Part shown: positions 59,587 to 64,000 of the stretch, one piece after another
Numbering within the stretch: position 1 is the stretch's first letter
Layout: every line of letters starts with the position of its first letter
Origin: Halanaerobiales bacterium
GTDB taxonomy: Bacteria; Bacillota; Halanaerobiia; Halanaerobiales; DTU029
NCBI GenBank assembly: GCA_029981855.1
Contig: JARRCS010000001.1
Span: forward strand, 62,001 to 126,000
Direction: 5' to 3'
DNA length: 64,000 bases
Position numbers and translations under genes: made by a program
Notes under the pieces: model-generated
Seen by the model: only the letters and a program-made list of their open reading frames with translations
Told to the model about the DNA's origin: nothing
Database searches by the model: none

Positions 59587-60846
59587 ATGAATGAGATCAA
59601 CTATAACCAGCTGCCCCATCAAAAGATTTTGTGTGTTGATATGAAATCCTTCTATGCCAGTATTGAGGCTGTATCCCGGGGACTAGATCCGTTAAAGGTG
59701 TGTTTAGCAGTTACAGGGGACAAAAATAGGCCCGGGTCGGTTGTTCTGGCAGCATCCCCTGCCTTAAAAAAGAAGTACCGGATCGGGACTGGTAATAGAT
59801 TATATGAAATACCTAAAGTCCCTAAGATAGAGATAGTGGAGGCCCGGATGGGGCTCTATCTGAAAAGATCGATGGAGATTGTCCGGTTATTTAATCAGTT
59901 TGTCCCCCTAAATGCCATTCATGTCTATTCTATTGATGAGGCCTGGCTGAAGCTGGATGGGACGGAAAGGCTCTTCGGGGATAAGTGGGAGGTGGCCGGA
60001 AGGATTAAGAAGGAGCTTTTGGATAAATTTGGTCTGCCTTCCAGTATGGGCCTCGGCCCCAATATGTTTTTAGCCAAGGTAGCTATGGATATAGAGGGTA
60101 AGAAAAAGGGACTGGTGGAGTGGACCTATGAGGATGTACCTGAAAAATTATGGCCGGTGAAACTGGAGAAGTGCTGGGGTATAGGCAGGAGACTGGCAAA
60201 AAGGTTTCATAAAATTGGTGTAAAGACCGTGGGGGATCTGGCCCATCTGCCTCTGGATTATCTGGAGAGAAAGTTTGGCATTATGGGTAATCAGCTCTAT
60301 TATCATGCCTGGGGGGTTGATCTATCAAAACTTGAGGGCCACTATAACGATAAACCCAGAAGTCTGGGCAGGGGAATTACCCTGCTGCGGGATTATAAGG
60401 ATATTGGTGAGATCAGGACGGTGATCTTTGAACTGGCCGAGGAGGTAGCCAGAAGGGCCAGGGATGATAACCTGGTCGGTAAGACCGTTAGTCTGGGACT
60501 GGGCTACAGTCATGATGAGGTAGAAGGGGGATTTCACGTTCGGCGGACGATGGGTAATTATACCAATTTGAGCTTTGATATCTATCAGACAGCCCTAGAA
60601 TTGCTGGAAGAGAACTATAACGGTCAGGTGGTCAGGAAGATCAGCCTGGCTTTGGGAAATCTTACCTCAAATTCTGCCCTGCGTCTAAATCTTTTTAGCG
60701 ACAAGTTGAAGCAAACCAGGATTGCCAAAGCCAAGGATTATATTCAGGACCGGTTTGGCCATCAGGCCCTCTATTACGGGATAAGTCTTAAAAAGGGGAG
60801 TATCAGAAAGAGGATAAATACTACCATTGGAGGGCATAAGGCCTGA
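59587..60846 (+). CDS. Y-family (DinB/UvrX-like) DNA polymerase
   Basis: A 419-residue translesion polymerase. The catalytic acidic residues are in LCVDMKSFYASIEAVSRG (N-terminus) and HVYSIDEAWLKLDG near residue 118. Thumb helix-hairpin-helix: CWGIGRRLAKRFHKIGVKTV near 199; the little-finger domain follows. The WL after SIDEA and total length resemble the Bacillus UvrX/YqjW branch rather than canonical DinB. The only plausible ribosome site lies 57 bases upstream, behind a potential hairpin formed by repeat B. The promoter has a LexA-type box. Confidence 0.93.
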   Translation: MNEINYNQLPHQKILCVDMKSFYASIEAVSRGLDPLKVCLAVTGDKNRPGSVVLAASPALKKKYRIGTGNRLYEIPKVPKIEIVEARMGLYLKRSMEIVRLFNQFVPLNAIHVYSIDEAWLKLDGTERLFGDKWEVAGRIKKELLDKFGLPSSMGLGPNMFLAKVAMDIEGKKKGLVEWTYEDVPEKLWPVKLEKCWGIGRRLAKRFHKIGVKTVGDLAHLPLDYLERKFGIMGNQLYYHAWGVDLSKLEGHYNDKPRSLGRGITLLRDYKDIGEIRTVIFELAEEVARRARDDNLVGKTVSLGLGYSHDEVEGGFHVRRTMGNYTNLSFDIYQTALELLEENYNGQVVRKISLALGNLTSNSALRLNLFSDKLKQTRIAKAKDYIQDRFGHQALYYGISLKKGSIRKRINTTIGGHKA

Positions 60847-60869
60847 TTTTTAGCAATTTTAACCCCTGC

Positions 60870-61235
60870 TCATTTGTGTGCGGTTTCTTTATCTTTATTT
60901 TTCTTATCAGCCGTATAGGTAATTACCTCAATATCTTCGACGGTGATTAACCCTTCCTTCACCATTTCCTTTACTTCCGGAAGGATTGCTTCAATTTTTT
61001 CAGCCCTATCCACTACTTCAATAATCAGCGGTAGGTCTTCCGATAATTGTAGGATATGGGCACTCTTAATCCTGCTGTTTAATCCAAATCCTTCAATCCC
61101 CCTGATTACGGTTGCTCCAGCCAGTCCCGCCTTTTTAAATTTCTTAATCAGGGCGTGATACAGGGATTCATGTTTCCATTTATCGGTTTCACCGATGTAG
61201 ATCTTTAAAATCTTTCCTTTACCCCTCATATCCAT
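60870..61235 (-). CDS. DUF190 (CrcB-associated) protein
   Basis: A 121-residue protein of the PF02641 family, with ILKIYIGETDKWKHESLYHA and KFKKAGLAGATVIRGIEGFG, LSEDLPLIIEVVDRAEKIEA. The fold resembles PII-type nucleotide-binding regulators. It is regularly linked to fluoride exporters, and crcB lies just upstream on the same strand, so a regulatory role in fluoride export is a fair inference. ATG 61235 follows AAAGGAGG on the minus strand. Confidence 0.9.
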   Translation of the reverse strand: MDMRGKGKILKIYIGETDKWKHESLYHALIKKFKKAGLAGATVIRGIEGFGLNSRIKSAHILQLSEDLPLIIEVVDRAEKIEAILPEVKEMVKEGLITVEDIEVITYTADKKNKDKETAHK

Positions 61236-61357
61236 TAATTTAAAACCTCCTTTACTCTTTTAAGAGAATTTAATATGTTAGTTTTTTCATATCCAATTGG
61301 TATGAGACCGTTGTAAAATGTTGGCCCAATCAACGGATTATGAAGTACTGTAATATA

Positions 61358-61732
61358 CTAAAGGGTCCGGGCGATAATTATTCCGATCATAACAAAAATC
61401 AACCCCATGATTAAATTAGCTAGAATATTGATCCCGGCAAAAAGGATCTCCTTATCTTCTAAAAGCATCATCGTCTCGTAGCTAAAGGTAGAAAAGGTTG
61501 TAAGTGCACCGAGAAAGCCGGTAGTTAAAGCAACCCTCAGGTGTGGCTGACTAAAACCTTTCTCCAGGAAAAAAGTCATTAAAAATCCCAGGAGAAAGGA
61601 ACCTAGTACATTGACTATCAGTGTGCCGAAGGGGAGGGTGCTGTCCCATCTACTTTCAACCCATTTTGAAATACTATAACGACTGACTGCCCCAAAGAAA
61701 CCTCCGAGTCCAATGTAGATTAGTTTTATCAT
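61358..61732 (-). CDS. crcB: Fluoride-specific ion channel CrcB/Fluc
   Basis: A 124-residue small membrane protein with four helices that works as a dual-topology dimer. GGFFGAVSRYSISKWVESRW, PFGTLIVNVLGSFLLGFLMT (conserved asparagine), and TTGFLGALTTFSTFSYETMM with the polar-track TFS(T) and Phe-box residues are all present. ATG 61732 has AAAGGAGCAG upstream on the minus strand. A single crcB with DUF190 after it, 122 bases apart. I see no fluoride riboswitch upstream. Confidence 0.95.
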   Translation of the reverse strand: MIKLIYIGLGGFFGAVSRYSISKWVESRWDSTLPFGTLIVNVLGSFLLGFLMTFFLEKGFSQPHLRVALTTGFLGALTTFSTFSYETMMLLEDKEILFAGINILANLIMGLIFVMIGIIIARTL

Positions 61733-62145
61733 CTAACTGCTCCTTTCTCTATTTTGCATCTATCTGCTCTATTAGATCACCATAATTTAGAAGTTGCGAA
61801 CTAAGTCGAGTCATTAATTTTCTTTATCAAAGTCCAGTTTCAACTGATTAAACCTACTCTCCAGTCTGGTTGACCCGGAAAGGGTTAAAATCATTTTCTA
61901 CCATAATAATATAACTCAATTCAAAAAAACTCAAGGCTAAAATTTCCAACAGCAGACGATAGGCTGATTCGGTTGAGCTTGCATCTGCAAAGACTATCAG
62001 ATAAAATGAAAATAGCAGGCAATTACATTTAATTATATATCTTTTTGCGGAAAATATAGCTGCAGAATATATTGCCGAGATACCTTTTCTCTAATAATTT
62101 AGATGCGAAAGGTGTATTTGAAAAGAAAGGGGAAGGTGATGTAAA
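61733..62145. other. Divergent intergenic region between crcB and the DUF362 gene
   Basis: No ORF, tRNA or riboswitch recognised. It must hold both divergent promoters. A short hairpin ACCC/GGGT lies at 61873-61885. The sequence is AT-rich with no repeat A or B copy. Confidence 0.4.
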
Positions 62146-63240
62146 ATGAATGTCAATGAACTGCACATTATTTACGGAAATAAACCTGAGAAGATGGTGA
62201 AAAAGGTTCTGTCTGCAATTGAGATTGAGAAGGAGTTAAAACCCGGTATGTTAATCGGGATTAAACCGAATCTGATTCTGGCCAGCCCCTCAGAGGAAGG
62301 GGCCACTACCTCACCTGAAATAGTAGAGGGTGTTATTCGGTATCTTAAAGAGAAGGGGTTCAATAATATAATTATTCTTGAGAGTTCATGGGTTGGTGCC
62401 AGGACTAAAAAGGCTTTTAAGGTCTGTGGTTACGAAGAGATAGCAGAGAGGTATGATGTGCAGCTATATGACTTAAAGCAGGATTCCTACCGGGAAATAA
62501 CTGTTAAGGATTTAAATTTAAGGGTATGTGAAAAAGCCCTGGAGGTAGATTACCTGATCAATATGCCCGTTCTCAAGGCTCACTGTCAGACAAAACTGAC
62601 CTGTGCTTTAAAGAATTTAAAAGGCTGTATTCCCGATCAGGAGAAGAGGAGATTTCATTCCCTCGGTCTGCATAAACCCATTGGTTACCTGAATAAGGTT
62701 CTCAAGAGCCAGCTAATTATTGTTGATGCGATTAATGGAGATCTTACCTTTGAGGAGGGGGGTAATCCCGTTCAGATGGACCGGATCATTGCCGGTAAGG
62801 ATCCAGTGCTGGTCGATAGTTACGGTGCCTCACTAATCGGTTATTCCGGAGAAGAGATTGAGTATATTAAGATTGCAGCATCTATCGGGGTAGGAACTAA
62901 CGATCTTGAGAGGGCTAAGATAATCGAGTATGATACCGACCTCAAAAACAGTCAGCGATTTAAGCATTCCCGCAAGGTAGAGAGGCTGGCCCGGAAAATA
63001 GAAGCCAGGAATGCCTGTTCGGCCTGTTATGGGAGCCTGATTCACGCCCTGAAGAGGCTTGAGGAAAAGGGGAAGCTAGCTAAGATCGATAAGGTATACA
63101 TAGGACAGGGGTTCAGGGGTAAATCCATCGATGGGACGGGGATCGGCATCTGTACCCGGGGTTTCAGCAGGTCATTAAAGGGCTGTCCTCCTTCAGCCCG
63201 GGAGATTGTTGAGTTTATTTTGGATTTAGTCCATCAGTGA
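62146..63240 (+). CDS. DUF362 domain protein
   Basis: A 364-residue protein of the DUF362 family: LKPGMLIGIKPNLILASPSE, TTSPEIVEGVIRYLKEKGFN, LESSWVGARTKKAF, then DYLINMPVLKAHCQTKLTCA, LKNLKGCIPDQEKRRFH and MDRIIAGKDPVLVDSYGASL. Cysteines near the end (NACSACYGS, ICTRG, GCPPSA) could bind a metal or Fe-S cluster, although no classical ferredoxin CxxCxxC set is present. Function is unknown; the family occurs mostly in anaerobes. ATG 62146 behind GGGGAAGGTGATG. Confidence 0.88.
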   Translation: MNVNELHIIYGNKPEKMVKKVLSAIEIEKELKPGMLIGIKPNLILASPSEEGATTSPEIVEGVIRYLKEKGFNNIIILESSWVGARTKKAFKVCGYEEIAERYDVQLYDLKQDSYREITVKDLNLRVCEKALEVDYLINMPVLKAHCQTKLTCALKNLKGCIPDQEKRRFHSLGLHKPIGYLNKVLKSQLIIVDAINGDLTFEEGGNPVQMDRIIAGKDPVLVDSYGASLIGYSGEEIEYIKIAASIGVGTNDLERAKIIEYDTDLKNSQRFKHSRKVERLARKIEARNACSACYGSLIHALKRLEEKGKLAKIDKVYIGQGFRGKSIDGTGIGICTRGFSRSLKGCPPSAREIVEFILDLVHQ

Positions 63241-63396
63241 GCTGTTATTTTTTGCATTTTGAGGGACCATAATATATAATGTCAATTACCCCCACCTAAC
63301 ACCGACGGCATTTGAGGGAGCTTGTTGACGTATTCTCCCTATCCTATAAAGGACGGGGTATCCTGCGCCATTTTGGATGTAACAGGAGGGATTATC

Positions 63397-64000
63397 TTGG
63401 GAGAAAAAGTAAAGATTGGTCTGGCCCTCGGGGCCGGTGCTGCCCGCGGTTTAGCTCATATAGGTGTCCTCGAGGTGCTGGAGAGAGAGGGAATCGAGAT
63501 TGATATGATTGCCGGCACCAGTATCGGCAGCCTGATCGGCGGTATCTATGCTGCCGGGATTCCGCTTAAATATATCAGGGGGCTGGCCTGTGAGCTAAAC
63601 TGGGATCAGATTACCGATGTTACTTTCCCCCGCCGGGGGTTAATCAAAGGAGAGAAACTGCTCTCCTTCCTTGAGATTCTGACCGGGGGAAAGGATATTT
63701 CTGAGTTGAAAATACCTTTTGCAGCAATTGCCTGTGATATTGAAGAGGGTAAACACATAGTTATAAAAGAGGGATCATTAGCAAAGGCGATCAGAGCTAG
63801 CACGGCAATTCCAGGAATCTATACCCCCTTCAGGTTCCAGGAGAGGTTACTGGTTGATGGGGCGGTTTTAGATAAGGTTCCCGTTTCAACGGTGAGAGAG
63901 ATGGGGGCTGACCTGGTAATTGCAGTGGATGTAGGGACAAAAGATATTAATAAAAAGGTAAAAAATATCTTTGATATACTTTTTAATACCTTCGATATAA
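63397..64000 (+). CDS. Patatin-like phospholipase (RssA type), cut by window end
   Basis: Open from TTG 63397, behind AACAGGAGGG, to the window end (about 201 residues seen). It has GLALGAGAARGLAHIGVLEV (oxyanion loop), the nucleophile elbow AGTSIGSLIGGIYAAG, RRGLIKGEKLLSFLEI and LVDGAVLDKVPVSTVREMGA with the catalytic D-G-A. Probably a cytoplasmic lipid acyl hydrolase; the physiological substrate is unknown. Frame and composition are uninterrupted, so the gene simply continues beyond the window. Confidence 0.9.
   Translation, partial: MGEKVKIGLALGAGAARGLAHIGVLEVLEREGIEIDMIAGTSIGSLIGGIYAAGIPLKYIRGLACELNWDQITDVTFPRRGLIKGEKLLSFLEILTGGKDISELKIPFAAIACDIEEGKHIVIKEGSLAKAIRASTAIPGIYTPFRFQERLLVDGAVLDKVPVSTVREMGADLVIAVDVGTKDINKKVKNIFDILFNTFDI

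Noticed and set aside
61733-62145. Fluoride riboswitch upstream of crcB
   Set aside because: The conserved GGCGAUGGNGUUCGCC-type opening and the pseudoknot partners are not found on the minus strand of this region.
1-64000. CRISPR arrays, tRNA or rRNA genes, prophage genes
   Set aside because: No regularly spaced direct repeats, cloverleaf-like sequences, rRNA segments, or integrase/portal/terminase-type proteins were found on either strand.

Overview
The window reads as the chromosome of a low-to-moderate GC, anaerobic, probably spore-forming member of the Bacillota (Firmicutes). Evidence is the RemA/gmk/rpoZ/coaBC and priA-def-fmt-rsmB-rlmN-stp-prkC-rsgA-rpe gene orders, a YlbJ-type sporulation membrane protein, FMN and TPP riboswitches, class I Fe-S fumarase and duplicated ferredoxin-containing ATPases. 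Both solute-binding proteins (3122, 43744) carry ordinary Ala-X-Ala signal peptides instead of lipoprotein signals, which would suit a diderm lineage such as Halanaerobiales; this placement is inference, and I do not name a genus.

Layout. 1-2.9 kb: end of a P-type cation ATPase, then remA, gmk, rpoZ, coaBC. 3.1-6.9 kb: peptide-type ABC uptake (binding protein and two permeases, no ATPases nearby). 7-9.6 kb: DUF1540 protein, lgt, metK. 9.6-21.7 kb: one long run of co-directional housekeeping genes from a flippase-like protein through priA, def, fmt, rsmB, rlmN, stp, prkC, rsgA and rpe. 21.8-25.6 kb: FMN riboswitch and ribD-ribE-ribBA-ribH. 25.7-27.2 kb: TPP riboswitch, thiT, thiN. 27.2-31.6 kb: small YabG-like protein, two-subunit fumarase, rpmB, Asp23 protein, fakA. 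31.6-32.7 kb: a degV gene interrupted by a 200-bp transposon-like element. 32.7-37.3 kb: recG, rsmD, coaD, ylbJ.

37.5-45.8 kb is a rhamnose acquisition region: a broken LacI regulator with three surviving operators, rhaI, an isomerase stub, rhaM, an ABC sugar importer and the 3' end of a GH106 rhamnosidase. The importer genes look more AT-rich than their neighbours. 45.9-51.8 kb holds a CoA-disulfide-reductase-like enzyme, a truncated 6-phosphogluconate dehydrogenase, intact zwf, a cyclase, a radical-SAM remnant, and an arsenic cluster in which arsR and arsC are intact but the acr3 pump is reduced to its two ends. 52.2-59.3 kb is a metal/Fe-S region: fur, two MinD/ferredoxin ATPases, a DUF5320-type mini-protein, a DtxR-like remnant, feoA, feoB, two NifX-family proteins and a metallo-hydrolase, several of them behind near-identical promoters. 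59.4-64 kb: a Y-family DNA polymerase behind a LexA-type box, DUF190 and crcB, a DUF362 protein, and a patatin-like protein cut by the window end.

The most notable non-genic signals are a family of about 55-bp palindromes (five copies or half-copies, mostly directly behind stop codons), a second 50-bp repeat seen twice, the MITE-like insertion in degV whose removal restores the reading frame exactly, and a concentration of decayed genes between 31 and 57 kb.
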